From: a virus
Direction: 5' to 3' (one strand)
DNA: 42,468 nt
IMG/VR virus record: IMGVR_UViG_3300035670_000470
Span: 1-42,468 of that record
Shown: positions 22,933-31,360 of the stretch, piece after piece
Layout: every line of letters begins with the position of its first letter
How positions within the stretch are numbered: the stretch's first letter is position 1
Translations under genes and position numbers: made by a program
Notes under the pieces: generated by a model
What the model was told of the DNA's origin: nothing
Databases searched by the model: none
What the model saw: only the letters and a program-made list of their open reading frames with translations

Positions 22933-23958
22933 ATGAGCTGTGCCATCAACCTCAACGAAGCCAAAGCCAACATCATCGAGTGCTTCAAGGCTGGCTTGGT
23001 CCCGATGCTTCACGGCAGTCCCGGGATTGGTAAGTCAGACATCTTCCGCCAGATCGCCAAGGAGTTTGGCCTCCTCCTCATCGATGAGCGACTGAGCCAG
23101 GCAGACCCCACTGACCTACGCGGCTTTCCTCGGATCAACGAAGAGCTGTTGGTGGCTCAGTACATCCGCATGGAGACGTACCCGGTCGAAGGAGACGAGC
23201 TGCCTGAAGGGTACAACGGCTGGCTGCTGCTGTTCGATGAGGTGACCTCTGCCCCGTCTGCCATCCAGGCTGCGGCCTACAAAATCATCCTCGATCGCCG
23301 GGTCAACCAGAGCAAGCTGCACGAGAAGTGCTATGTCGCGGCAGCGGGCAACCTGGAGACCGACAACGCTGTGGTCGAATCCATGTCCACTGCTTTGCAG
23401 TCAAGGATGGTGCACTTCGAGGTGTCCGTCGATCCCGAGCAGTGGGTCGACTGGGCCGAGAGTAGCGATGTGGACTACCGCATCACTGGTTTCGTGAAGC
23501 ACCGCCCGGGGCTGCTCTACAACTTCGACCCGGACCATACCGACAAGACCTTTGCCTGCCCCCGTACCTGGTGCTTCCTGGATCGCCTGATCAAGGTTCG
23601 TGCTGACCAGAGCATCCCTGGGCTATCCCTGGTAGCCGGCACGGTCTCTCAGGGCGTGGCCCAGGAGTTCCGCACCTTCTGCGAGATCTACACGCAGCTG
23701 ACCTCCATCGACACTGTGCTGGCCGATCCGGACAACGCCCCGGTTCCGCACGAGCCGAGCCATCTGTTTGCCATGGCCGGCTCCCTGGCCAACTACATGA
23801 AGCCAACCAACATGGTGAAGCTGATCGCCTACATGTCCCGGATGCCCCCGGAGTTCCAGGTGGTGTGTCTGCGTGAAGCTGTCCGTCGTCAGAAGACCCT
23901 GATCAACGAGCAGGCCTTCAAGGACTGGGTTAAGAACTCCTCCACTGAACTTTTCTGA
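22933..23958 (+). CDS. MoxR-type AAA+ ATPase (N4 gp24-like)
   Basis: This encodes 341 residues with AGGAG before the ATG. Walker A is GSPGIGKS (residues 28-35), Walker B LLLFDEVT (98-105), a sensor-1-like AAAGN occurs around residue 135, and an arginine-finger-like LQSRMVHFEV follows. MoxR ATPases work with VWA-domain partners as chaperone-like machines, and N4-like phages keep such a pair (gp24/gp25). The VWA partner here is at 25938, separated by five small genes. The target of the pair in phages is unknown. Confidence 0.92.
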   Translation: MSCAINLNEAKANIIECFKAGLVPMLHGSPGIGKSDIFRQIAKEFGLLLIDERLSQADPTDLRGFPRINEELLVAQYIRMETYPVEGDELPEGYNGWLLLFDEVTSAPSAIQAAAYKIILDRRVNQSKLHEKCYVAAAGNLETDNAVVESMSTALQSRMVHFEVSVDPEQWVDWAESSDVDYRITGFVKHRPGLLYNFDPDHTDKTFACPRTWCFLDRLIKVRADQSIPGLSLVAGTVSQGVAQEFRTFCEIYTQLTSIDTVLADPDNAPVPHEPSHLFAMAGSLANYMKPTNMVKLIAYMSRMPPEFQVVCLREAVRRQKTLINEQAFKDWVKNSSTELF

Positions 23959-23967
23959 GGTACTCCC

Positions 23968-24408
23968 ATGATTCACCTGGAACCCTGTCCTTTCTGCGGC
24001 CAGGAGCTGGAGCAGCGGCACCGGAGATACAACCCCTACGCCCGTTGCGCCACCGATGACTGCATGGGCGGGAAGCTGCCCCTGATCAGCCTCGACGTTC
24101 CCGAGGACATCGAGAGATGGAATCGTCGTGGCCGCGAGCAGGCCTTGGTGGCGCTATGCGAAGACGCGGCGGCTATTCTCGAAAGAACCGCGAACGACAC
24201 GCTGGACGGCAGGAATATGGTGAGACGGCTGCGCGGAGCGACAGACACATCTATCGCCCGCCTCAAAGCCGAGTGGCAGGCGGAGGCACTGGAGCGGTGC
24301 GCCAAAGGTGTCGCCGCATGTAAGCCGGGAGCCACCCCGAGGGGCATCAGTATTGCGATCAAGATGGAAGCTGAAGAACTCCGCCGCCAAGCCGAGGAGG
24401 CACCATGA
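23968..24408 (+). CDS. Lar-like zinc-finger protein
   Basis: This encodes 146 residues. The N-terminus ECPFCGQEL-type text (here LEPCPFCGQELEQRHRRYNP) followed by CATDDCMGG at about residue 30 gives four Cys in the CPxCG...C....C arrangement of the Lar (restriction alleviation) family. The second half is helical, with many Arg and Ala. Lar-like proteins in Rac prophage relieve restriction, but many phage members are uncharacterised, so the anti-restriction role is only a possibility. It overlaps the next gene by ATGA. Confidence 0.72.
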   Translation: MIHLEPCPFCGQELEQRHRRYNPYARCATDDCMGGKLPLISLDVPEDIERWNRRGREQALVALCEDAAAILERTANDTLDGRNMVRRLRGATDTSIARLKAEWQAEALERCAKGVAACKPGATPRGISIAIKMEAEELRRQAEEAP

Positions 24409-24659
24409 GCATTACCAAGCCAGGAGATTACGTCACCCGTGACGGCACCCGCGTCACCATCCGAGAAATCAAGGGGCCAAGCAGTTGGCCCTGCAAGGGG
24501 ACGGTGTGGCGCATGTTCCGGGGCAAGTACGTCCCCGGGGGTTACGCCATCTGGCAAGCCAACGGTCGGTATCTTGCGGTAGGCGAGCACCGCCTGGACT
24601 TAATTGAGCAAGAAGAAGGCGACAGCATCTGCCGCCAAGCCGAGGAGACCACCCCATGA
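24405..24659 (+). CDS. Hypothetical small beta-rich protein (84 residues)
   Basis: It starts MSITKPGDYVTRDGTRVTIR and continues with WPCKGTVWRMFRGKYVPGGY and IWQANGRYLAVGEHRLDL. This pattern (GxYxTRDGxxVxIxxI... WxxNGRYxxxGEHxLDL) is a common small phage cargo protein of unknown function. It ends in the same kind of tail as the preceding gene (RQAEE), so the two C-termini may have been duplicated from each other. Confidence 0.7.
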   Translation: MSITKPGDYVTRDGTRVTIREIKGPSSWPCKGTVWRMFRGKYVPGGYAIWQANGRYLAVGEHRLDLIEQEEGDSICRQAEETTP

Positions 24660-24865
24660 TCCCTGAACAAGCTACCAAGGCAAAGGAGGAAGCCCTCCGT
24701 CAAAGCCAACTGGATCTGTATCACCTGATGCAGGAGACCATGAACGAGATCGCCAACGAGATGCTGGGCGAGACTCAGTGGAAGACAGTACTTGTTGATC
24801 GCTCCTTTCAGGAGCTGATGGATGAACTCGTTGACCACTTTGGAATGGAGAACTCAAATGGGTGA
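24656..24865 (+). CDS. Hypothetical small helical protein (69 residues)
   Basis: It starts MIPEQATKAKEEALRQSQLD and is entirely helical and acidic (LYHLMQETMNEIANEMLGET). It overlaps both neighbours, upstream by ATGA and downstream by eight bases. No family is recognised. Confidence 0.62.
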   Translation: MIPEQATKAKEEALRQSQLDLYHLMQETMNEIANEMLGETQWKTVLVDRSFQELMDELVDHFGMENSNG

Positions 24866-25340
24866 TAGAACCACCGTCACACTCGATATCCGCAAGACGG
24901 ACTTCGAACGCATCAAAGGTGAGCCTTGGTTTGAGCACGGGGAGGATGAGGAAGAGTACGCCCGGGGCGACATAGTTTTGGTCTCCATTATCCACCACGA
25001 AGTCAACTACGGAGAGCTCCCGTTCCTGGAACACCTCGCGGAGAGAGGCATTCCTTACGATGTGAGATGGGAAGCCGGAGGAGGCTACACCGCTGGCTAT
25101 GGCTTCCTGCGTTTCACTCCCGAGGGCAAAGCCAAGCTAATCGAGTACAACGACGAGGACGAGAATCCCCCATTTCATAGGCTCCTGTTCCTGTCCCACG
25201 ACCTTCCTGATACCCACCCGCTCCGGCAGTACCTGCTGCAATGGCAGGAAGACCATGTACCGGACGGTTGGGAGAACCAGGAGCAGTACGGCGAGCTCTA
25301 TCGGACCCTGCAGCTGCTGGACCCCGCCCTCACCAAATAG
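24858..25340 (+). CDS. Hypothetical protein (160 residues)
   Basis: The start at ATG 24858 (MGDRTTVTLDIRKTDFERIK) has GGAGAAC upstream; an in-frame ATG 36 bases earlier lies inside the previous gene and lacks a site. The protein has a strand-rich N-terminus with a His-rich segment (VSIIHHEVNYGELPFLEHLA), a central GGGYTAGYGFLRFTPEG and an acidic C-terminal helix. It resembles proteins of unknown function in phage cargo operons. No catalytic motif is clear. Confidence 0.7.
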   Translation: MGDRTTVTLDIRKTDFERIKGEPWFEHGEDEEEYARGDIVLVSIIHHEVNYGELPFLEHLAERGIPYDVRWEAGGGYTAGYGFLRFTPEGKAKLIEYNDEDENPPFHRLLFLSHDLPDTHPLRQYLLQWQEDHVPDGWENQEQYGELYRTLQLLDPALTK

Positions 25341-25350
25341 GAGTTACCCC

Positions 25351-25893
25351 ATGCCTTCCCGTATCGAGATGGCGGCCGCCTTTGCGCGTGCTGCTCACCA
25401 AGCCGTGGGCCAGAAGCGCAAGTACTCGGGTGCGCCCTACTGGACCCACCTCACCGCCGTAGCCGCCATGGTACGTCAGGTAGACGGGGCCACCGAGGAT
25501 ATGGTCATCGCGGCCTATCTACACGACGTCCTGGAAGACACCCAGGTGGCGATGATCGACATCAGCATGCTGTTCGGTGCTGACGTCCTGGACCTGGTAC
25601 ATGCCCTGACCGATCAGTTCAGTGCACCCCACTACGGCAACCGGGCCTACCGCAAGAGCCTTGAAGCCGCACGCTTGGCTACGGTTTCTCCGGATGCGCA
25701 GACCATCAAGTACGCCGACCTGATCGACAACACCTCGAGCATCGTGGCGTTCGACCCTGGCTTTGCCCAGGTGTACCTGCCGGAAGCCAAGCACCTACTG
25801 TCGGTCATGCACCGGGGCGACCCGGGCCTGCGTAACCGTGCCTTGCGTGTAGTGGAAGAAGCTGAAGCCAGGCTCATGATGCTACCCGCTTAA
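25351..25893 (+). CDS. HD-domain hydrolase resembling small alarmone hydrolases
   Basis: This encodes 180 residues from ATG 25351 after AGGAG. The order of motifs fits the SpoT/Mesh1 hydrolase fold: YWTHL with His33, AAYLHDVLEDT (His58-Asp59 and Glu62-Asp63), and KYADLIDNTSS (Asp123, Asn127). In that family these residues bind Mn2+ and remove the 3'-diphosphate from (p)ppGpp. If active, it would lower the host stringent response during infection or plasmid carriage. It has no synthetase or regulatory domain. It could instead act on another nucleotide. Confidence 0.82.
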   Translation: MPSRIEMAAAFARAAHQAVGQKRKYSGAPYWTHLTAVAAMVRQVDGATEDMVIAAYLHDVLEDTQVAMIDISMLFGADVLDLVHALTDQFSAPHYGNRAYRKSLEAARLATVSPDAQTIKYADLIDNTSSIVAFDPGFAQVYLPEAKHLLSVMHRGDPGLRNRALRVVEEAEARLMMLPA

Positions 25894-25894
25894 C

Positions 25895-25910
25895 AGGCGC
25901 CCTCCGGGCG
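25895..25910 (+). terminator. TCC-loop hairpin after the HD gene
   Basis: GCGCCC-TCC-GGGCGC, six perfect pairs with a three-base loop, followed by TCTTTCCCCTTTC. It could be a weak terminator or an RNA-processing site. It resembles the hairpin at 33269 in both sequence and flank. Confidence 0.5.
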
Positions 25911-25937
25911 CTCTTTCCCCTTTCAAGAGGACGCCCG

Positions 25938-27074
25938 ATGACGACTGCAGCCGCCATAGCTGTGCCCGTGGAGTGCCCCGAGAAGGCGCTTAATAAGACC
26001 AAGATTGCCCTCATGGGCAATCATGACCTGGTGTTCTTCACCACCGTCTGCCTGAGCCTGAAGCACAGCTTCGATGACACCATCCCCACGGCCTGCACCA
26101 ACGGCCGTTGGATCAAGTACAACACCGCCTTCTTCATGAAGCAGACCCCCGCCAAGCGGCTGGGCCTGATGGTCCACGAGATCATGCACGTCGCCTACAA
26201 CCACATGGGCCGGCTGCTGGGCAAGGACATGACAAAGTGGAACTACGCCACCGACTACGTCATTAACCTGCAGATCCTCGACATGGGCCTGGAGCTACCG
26301 GCCGGAGGCCTGGTCGACCGCCAGTACGAGGGCATGTCCGCAGAGCAGGTCTACGACCTGATTCCCGATCCTCCGGAGGATCCGGCTGCTCAGCACTTCG
26401 AGATGAGCGATGGCGAAGACCCCAAGGCCCTCGAGGAGCACATCACCGACATCCTGGTGAAGGCTGCCACCCAAGCCAGGATGAGCGGCAAGCCGGGGAC
26501 CATCCCGGGCGACATCCTGATCATGCTCGACAAGCTGCTCAATCCGGTCCTGCCGACCAAGGTGCTGCTCAAGCGCTTCGTGGATGCCACCGCCCGGGAG
26601 GACTACTCCTGGCAGCGTTTCAACCGTCGCTACTTCCCCAAGCACTACCTGCCCAGTCTCTACAGCGAGTCCTTGGACCACGTGGCCGTGGCGGTGGATG
26701 CCTCGTGCTCGGTCACCGATGACGAGTTCCTGCGCTCGGTTTCCGAGATCGCCGGGACCTTCCGCTCCGTGCGGCCGAAGAGAATCAGCGTGGTCGTCTT
26801 CGATACCGGCATCCGGTCGGTGCACAAGGTGCGCAACATCAATCAGTTGCTGCGCATCGAGTTCAAGGGACGCGGGGGTACGGCCATCGGCCCGGTCATG
26901 CAGTGGGCCAAGGAGAACCGCCCCAAGGTGCTGCTGGTGCTCTCCGACGGGGAGTTCGGCTTCCGTGAGGTGGAGAACCCCAAGGTGCCCATCCTGTGGG
27001 CCATCAACAATCATCCTGGCTTCGAGTTCAAAGCCCCGTTCGGCAAGGTGGTCCGCTATGGAGAACCGATCTGA
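25938..27074 (+). CDS. VWA-like protein with metallopeptidase motif (DUF2201-type, N4 gp25-like)
   Basis: This encodes 378 residues. The N-terminal domain has a zincin motif HEIMHVAYNH (residues 80-89), giving His80, Glu81 and His84. The C-terminal domain has a VWA/MIDAS-like start VAVDASCSV (Asp254, two Ser), then FDTGI, GRGGTAIGP and VLLVLSDGEF. This two-domain layout is that of DUF2201 proteins, which pair with MoxR ATPases; the ATPase is at 22933. It probably acts in a chaperone or assembly machine, with unknown substrate in N4-like phages. The gene overlaps the next one by 17 bases. Confidence 0.9.
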   Translation: MTTAAAIAVPVECPEKALNKTKIALMGNHDLVFFTTVCLSLKHSFDDTIPTACTNGRWIKYNTAFFMKQTPAKRLGLMVHEIMHVAYNHMGRLLGKDMTKWNYATDYVINLQILDMGLELPAGGLVDRQYEGMSAEQVYDLIPDPPEDPAAQHFEMSDGEDPKALEEHITDILVKAATQARMSGKPGTIPGDILIMLDKLLNPVLPTKVLLKRFVDATAREDYSWQRFNRRYFPKHYLPSLYSESLDHVAVAVDASCSVTDDEFLRSVSEIAGTFRSVRPKRISVVVFDTGIRSVHKVRNINQLLRIEFKGRGGTAIGPVMQWAKENRPKVLLVLSDGEFGFREVENPKVPILWAINNHPGFEFKAPFGKVVRYGEPI

Positions 27075-27480
27075 CTCCCACAACTTGGATGGCCCGCCCA
27101 CATGGACCTCACCAGACCTTATCAAGGCTGGCGAACACATCTGGACCCCCACAGAGCGGGAGTTCTACAACATGGGTGCCTGTGTGGCCCCCCGAGGTAC
27201 CGGCGACGAGCTGCGCTTCTCCAGTCACCGGTATCACTTCTGGGTGATCCCGATGGTACAAGCCCACGACAACGCTTCCTTCAATGAGCCCCGCAGGCCC
27301 TGGCATACCGGCAATGCACGTCGCCCACGTTACTGGGCGGTGGCCAAGCTGCCCCTGGGCCAGGGGCCGGGGGCGATCTGGATGGAGAGCTGGTCCTTCA
27401 AAACTCAAGCCGAGGCCCGTGAGAAGGCCAAGGAGCTTGCCCACCACGACAAAGTCATGGACCTCCTTGAGGTCGAATAG
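27058..27480 (+). CDS. Hypothetical protein between VWA and helicase genes
   Basis: This encodes 140 residues from ATG 27058 (MENRSDSHNLDGPPTWTSPD), beginning inside the end of the VWA gene, with AAGGTGG upstream. The body is rich in Trp, His and Arg (SSHRYHFWVIPMVQAHDNAS, ARRPRYWAVAKLPLGQGPGA), with a helical acidic end (EAREKAKELAHHDKVMDLLE). No family is recognised. Its codon use fits its neighbours. Confidence 0.68.
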   Translation: MENRSDSHNLDGPPTWTSPDLIKAGEHIWTPTEREFYNMGACVAPRGTGDELRFSSHRYHFWVIPMVQAHDNASFNEPRRPWHTGNARRPRYWAVAKLPLGQGPGAIWMESWSFKTQAEAREKAKELAHHDKVMDLLEVE

Positions 27481-27489
27481 GAAACCAGA

Positions 27490-28737
27490 ATGAACCAGAT
27501 GACCCTGACCGCTGGCCAGCAGGCCGGCTACGACGCGTTTGCCAATTTCCTGATGGAGCCCTTGGAGACCGTGTTCGTGGTCGAAGGCTACAGCGGGACG
27601 GGGAAGACCACCCTGGTGAAGACCATGCTCGAGCGCCTGCCTGGCATCTACCAGACCATGCGCCTGATCGATCCCGACTACGAGGCACCCGAGCTGGTCC
27701 TCACCGCGACCACCAACAAGGCCGCAGAGAACTTCAGCCAGATCACCGGCCAGCAGGTCAAAACGATCCAGTCCCATCTAGGCCTACTGGTGCGCTACGA
27801 CAACCGCACGGGTAAGAGCAAGCTGGTGCCCAAGCCCAACAACGAGCCCCAGCGAGACCAGCTGCTGTTCATCGATGAAGCCAGCTACATGGACCAGCCG
27901 CTGCTCAACTACACCTTCCGCTACACCCGCAACTGCAAGATCGTACTGATCGGGGATCCGGCTCAGCTGCTGACCGTGGGCTGCGAGAAGAGCCCGGTGT
28001 TCAGTGCTGGCTTTCCGACCGCCAAGCTCACCGAGGTGGTACGTCAGGCCGGGGGCAGTCCGATCACCGATCTGGCCACGCTGTTCCGCACCACCGTCAA
28101 CACCGGGGAATGGTTCCGCTTCGTTCCTGATGGCAACCAAGTAGCCTGGCTTCCCCGCGACCAGTTCGAGACGGAGGTCATCAAGGAGTTCACCCGACCT
28201 GACTGGCACCACAACGACAGCAAGGTACTGGCGTGGACCAACAAATGCGTGATCGCCTACAACAAGGCCATCAGCAACCACGTCACCGGTGATCCCAACT
28301 TCCAGGTGGGCGACTACGCGATCTGCAACAGCTACATGTACTCCAAGGCCTGTTCGATCAAAACCGACCAGACGGTGTGCATCACCGACATCAGCGAACC
28401 CTCTGTTCAGCACTTCGTGAAGGGGCGCTTCTACACCCTCGACGGGAAAGGTCGCTGGTTCATGCCCGACAACCTGGCTGAGAAGAAGGCAGCCATGGCC
28501 CTGGCCAAGAAGGAAGAGCGGTTCTGGCACTTCCAGGACATGACCGAAAACTGGATCGATCTTCGGGCTGCCTACGCCTGTACCATCAACAAAGCCCAGG
28601 GCAGCACCTACGATCGGGTCTTCATCGACCTGGACGATGTGAAGCGCTGTACCAATGCCAACCAGCTGGCTCGCATGCTCTACGTGGGTGTGAGTCGCGC
28701 CCGCTTCCGTGTGGTTCTCACTGGAGACCTTGTCTAA
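27490..28737 (+). CDS. SF1 DNA helicase, RecD/Dda type (N4 gp37-like)
   Basis: This encodes 415 residues. Motif I is GYSGTGKTT (33-41), motif Ia lies around LTATTNKAAENF (70-82), motif II LLFIDEAS (125-132), motif III GDPAQLLTVG (155-164), and motifs V/VI near the C-terminus are ACTINKAQGSTYDRV and MLYVGVSRARFR. This is a compact RecD/Dda-like 5'-3' helicase and would unwind DNA at the phage fork. It is followed directly by the gp38-like gene and DNA polymerase, the same order as in N4. Confidence 0.94.
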   Translation: MNQMTLTAGQQAGYDAFANFLMEPLETVFVVEGYSGTGKTTLVKTMLERLPGIYQTMRLIDPDYEAPELVLTATTNKAAENFSQITGQQVKTIQSHLGLLVRYDNRTGKSKLVPKPNNEPQRDQLLFIDEASYMDQPLLNYTFRYTRNCKIVLIGDPAQLLTVGCEKSPVFSAGFPTAKLTEVVRQAGGSPITDLATLFRTTVNTGEWFRFVPDGNQVAWLPRDQFETEVIKEFTRPDWHHNDSKVLAWTNKCVIAYNKAISNHVTGDPNFQVGDYAICNSYMYSKACSIKTDQTVCITDISEPSVQHFVKGRFYTLDGKGRWFMPDNLAEKKAAMALAKKEERFWHFQDMTENWIDLRAAYACTINKAQGSTYDRVFIDLDDVKRCTNANQLARMLYVGVSRARFRVVLTGDLV

Positions 28738-29246
28738 TGAATCCCAACGTCCGTTCCCGGTCCGAATTTGTGGGGCATGTCATCGAGCAGGTGTATGCCC
28801 CGGCCATAGCCAAACAGAAAGCCATCCTCGACCAGATCATCATCGACAACACCGCCCTGCTGGGCAGTAGCAGCTTCTCCTTCAACTTCCTGGGCGAGAC
28901 CTACCGCATGAACTCCCGCGAGCCTTTGCCGCGGCGAGTCAATCGGCTGGCTCCCCAGCTGCACGAACGCATGCGGGAGTTCCTGAGGCAGCGTGCCGAG
29001 ATCCTGGTGGAGCAGCCCTACATCAATGGCTTCTTCCGTCAGGTGGTGTCGGTCGGCAGGAACTACACCGACTACATCGCGCTGACCCCCAGCGTGGTGC
29101 ACCAGATCATCCATAGCATCAAGAACGCCCTGCCTCAGGGCGAAGCCAGCCTGGATCCGGATGAGGTGGATGCGTTCCATGTGAAACACCGCCAGAGCAT
29201 GTTCATGGTGCAGCAGCGCATGGCGCTCAACCTCATATTGCAGTAA
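28737..29246 (+). CDS. N4 gp38-like protein of unknown function
   Basis: This encodes 169 residues starting MNPNVRSRSEFVGHVIEQVY, its ATG sharing a base with the helicase stop. It is helical and basic (RMREFLRQRAEILVEQPYIN, VVHQIIHSIKNALPQGEASL). In N4-like phages a conserved gene of about this size lies between helicase and DNA polymerase. Position, rather than a motif, supports the call. Its last codons lie inside a TGCAAT repeat cluster that precedes the polymerase. Confidence 0.75.
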   Translation: MNPNVRSRSEFVGHVIEQVYAPAIAKQKAILDQIIIDNTALLGSSSFSFNFLGETYRMNSREPLPRRVNRLAPQLHERMREFLRQRAEILVEQPYINGFFRQVVSVGRNYTDYIALTPSVVHQIIHSIKNALPQGEASLDPDEVDAFHVKHRQSMFMVQQRMALNLILQ

Positions 29247-29267
29247 TGCAATAATGTGGCACTGCAA
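29236..29267 (+). repeat. TGCAAT repeat cluster before the DNA polymerase
   Basis: TATTGCAGTAATGCAATAA (29236-29254), then ACTGCAAT at 29261-29268. It overlaps the stop of the gp38-like gene and lies directly upstream of the polymerase ribosome site. The 19-base core equals the 5473-5491 core except for two A/G changes. Confidence 0.7.
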
Positions 29268-29281
29268 TTAGGAGCCCTCTC

Positions 29282-31360
29282 ATGCGTCATCTTATCTTCG
29301 AGCAGTCCGACACCTACCCTGTCGTCGTCCTGATCAAGACCAGCTACCTGCGTCAGTACGAGTTGGAGCAGAACTACCTGCTGCCCCTGGTGCCCGAAGT
29401 CCCGATCAAGGACGTGGTGGCCATCGACCTGGCTTACGACCAGAACGGCAAGGCCCCGGCCAAGCTGATCAAGGAGTACCTGGAAGAGCTGCTGCCCGCC
29501 ATCGACTCGATCGGAGGCAAGTTCATCTACTGCGCGGATGCCACCTACTTCAAGGCGCTGACCAAGCAGACCAAGGGCAAAGCCGAGAGCCACATCGGCT
29601 ACGTCGTGCCTTGCCGCATCCCGGGCTATGAGCACCTCCAGGTCATCCTGGGGGTGAACTACGGTCAGCTGGTCTACAACCCAGATCAGTACCACCGGCT
29701 GGACCTCACCCTTAAGACGCTCAAGACGGCCTACTCCGGCAACTACCAGGAGCTGGGTCTGAACATCATCCACGGGGCTGAGTATCCCAAGAGCCCCACC
29801 GCTATCGCGGACGCCCTGCGCGGTCTCATGATCCACGAGACCCTGTCGTGTGACATCGAGGGCTTCTCCCTGCACCCCATGGACGCAGGCATCGGCACCA
29901 TCGCCTTTGCCTGGGACCACCACCATGGACTCGCCTTTCCGGTCGACTACCTCACGCTCCCTGAGCCTGAGGACGGTCTCCATGGGGTGCAGCGCGAGAA
30001 CCGCACTGTCAGGAAGCTGCTCAAGGAGTTCTTCACCCGCTATCAAGGCCGGCTGCGCTTCCACAACGCCGCCTACGACGTGCGCTCGCTGATCTACGCC
30101 CTGTGGATGGAGCACGCTGAGGACTGGGAGGGGCTGCTCGAGGGCCTACACATCATGTGCCGGTCCTTCGATGACACCAAGGTGATTGCCTACCTGGCCC
30201 TGAACTCCACGGCCGAGGTGAAGCTCAGCCTCAAGGACCTGGCCCACGAGTTCGCCGGCAACTACGCCCAGGAGGAGATCAAAGACATTCGGAAGATCCC
30301 CCAGGACGAGCTGCTCGAGTACAACCTGGTCGATTGTCTGGCCACCAACTACGTCTACGACAGGCACTACCCGATGATGGTGGCCGATCAGCAGGAGGAG
30401 CTCTACACGACCCTGATGCTGCCCAGCCTCAAGACCATCATCCAGATGGAGCTGGTGGGCATGCCGATGGATCCGGACAAGGTCCAGTACGCCAAGGAGG
30501 AGCTACAGAAGGAGGAAGCCAGCTACCTGGCGGTGTTCCAGAACAACCCGATCATCCAGCAGCTGGAGAAGACCCTGACCGATCGGGCCTGGGAGAAGGA
30601 CTATGAGGACCGCAAAGCCAAGGCCAAGAATCCGGACAAGATCATGCCCAAGCTGCGGGCTGGTTTCCCCACCACCGAGTTCAACCCGAACTCGGGCCCT
30701 CAGCTGCAAATCCTGCTCTATGAGCAGCTTGGCTTGCCGGTCATCGACAAGACCAAGACCAAGCAGCCGGCCACCGGTGGGGACACCCTGGAGAAGCTGG
30801 TCCACCACACCACCGATCCTGCGGTGGTGGAGCTGATCGAGGCCTTGATCGGATACGCTGGGGTGGCCAAGATCCTGACCGCATTCATCCCCAAGTTCGA
30901 GGAAGCCAAGAGCAAGGAGTCGGCTCACGTCACCTGGCTTCACGGCAACTTCAACCTGGGGGGCACGGTCTCCGGCCGGCTAAGCTCGAGCAAACCGAAC
31001 CTGCAGCAGATCCCCTCGAACAGCAAGTACGGCAAGCTGATCAAGGATGCCTTTGTGGCCCAGCATGGTTGGATCATGGCGGGTGCCGACTTCAACAGCC
31101 TGGAGGACTACATCAGTGCGCTGACCACCAAGGATCCTGCCAAATTGGATGTGTACCTCAGGGGCTTTGACGGTCACTGCTATAGGGCATACGCATACTT
31201 CAAGGATCAGATGCCTGATATTCAACAGGCAGAGCCTGAAGATAGGTGCTTTAAGGTAGTCTCAAATGGCCAAACTTTCTTCTGCAAAAGTGGGGATCTT
31301 ATTGTAGACTTAAACGGAAACAAGATTCCTGTGGAGGACTACTATGCGGCCAATTCCTGA
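29282..31360 (+). CDS. DNA polymerase A, N-terminal piece (exonuclease + palm motif A)
   Basis: This encodes 692 residues with TTAGGAG upstream. The 3'-5' exonuclease motifs are SCDIEGFSL (Asp191, Glu193), FHNAAYD (Asn262, Asp266) and EYNLVDCLA (Tyr347, Asp351). The polymerase part has GTVSGRLSSSKPNLQQIPS (561-579) and motif A AGADFNSLEDY (Asp603), as in N4 gp39. After about residue 655 the homology ends in a ~37-residue tail (CFKVVSNGQTFFCKSGDLIV and more), and a stop follows where the HNH gene begins. Motifs B and C are encoded after the HNH gene. Base composition becomes A/T-richer from about 31140, consistent with imported DNA. Confidence 0.92.
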   Translation: MRHLIFEQSDTYPVVVLIKTSYLRQYELEQNYLLPLVPEVPIKDVVAIDLAYDQNGKAPAKLIKEYLEELLPAIDSIGGKFIYCADATYFKALTKQTKGKAESHIGYVVPCRIPGYEHLQVILGVNYGQLVYNPDQYHRLDLTLKTLKTAYSGNYQELGLNIIHGAEYPKSPTAIADALRGLMIHETLSCDIEGFSLHPMDAGIGTIAFAWDHHHGLAFPVDYLTLPEPEDGLHGVQRENRTVRKLLKEFFTRYQGRLRFHNAAYDVRSLIYALWMEHAEDWEGLLEGLHIMCRSFDDTKVIAYLALNSTAEVKLSLKDLAHEFAGNYAQEEIKDIRKIPQDELLEYNLVDCLATNYVYDRHYPMMVADQQEELYTTLMLPSLKTIIQMELVGMPMDPDKVQYAKEELQKEEASYLAVFQNNPIIQQLEKTLTDRAWEKDYEDRKAKAKNPDKIMPKLRAGFPTTEFNPNSGPQLQILLYEQLGLPVIDKTKTKQPATGGDTLEKLVHHTTDPAVVELIEALIGYAGVAKILTAFIPKFEEAKSKESAHVTWLHGNFNLGGTVSGRLSSSKPNLQQIPSNSKYGKLIKDAFVAQHGWIMAGADFNSLEDYISALTTKDPAKLDVYLRGFDGHCYRAYAYFKDQMPDIQQAEPEDRCFKVVSNGQTFFCKSGDLIVDLNGNKIPVEDYYAANS

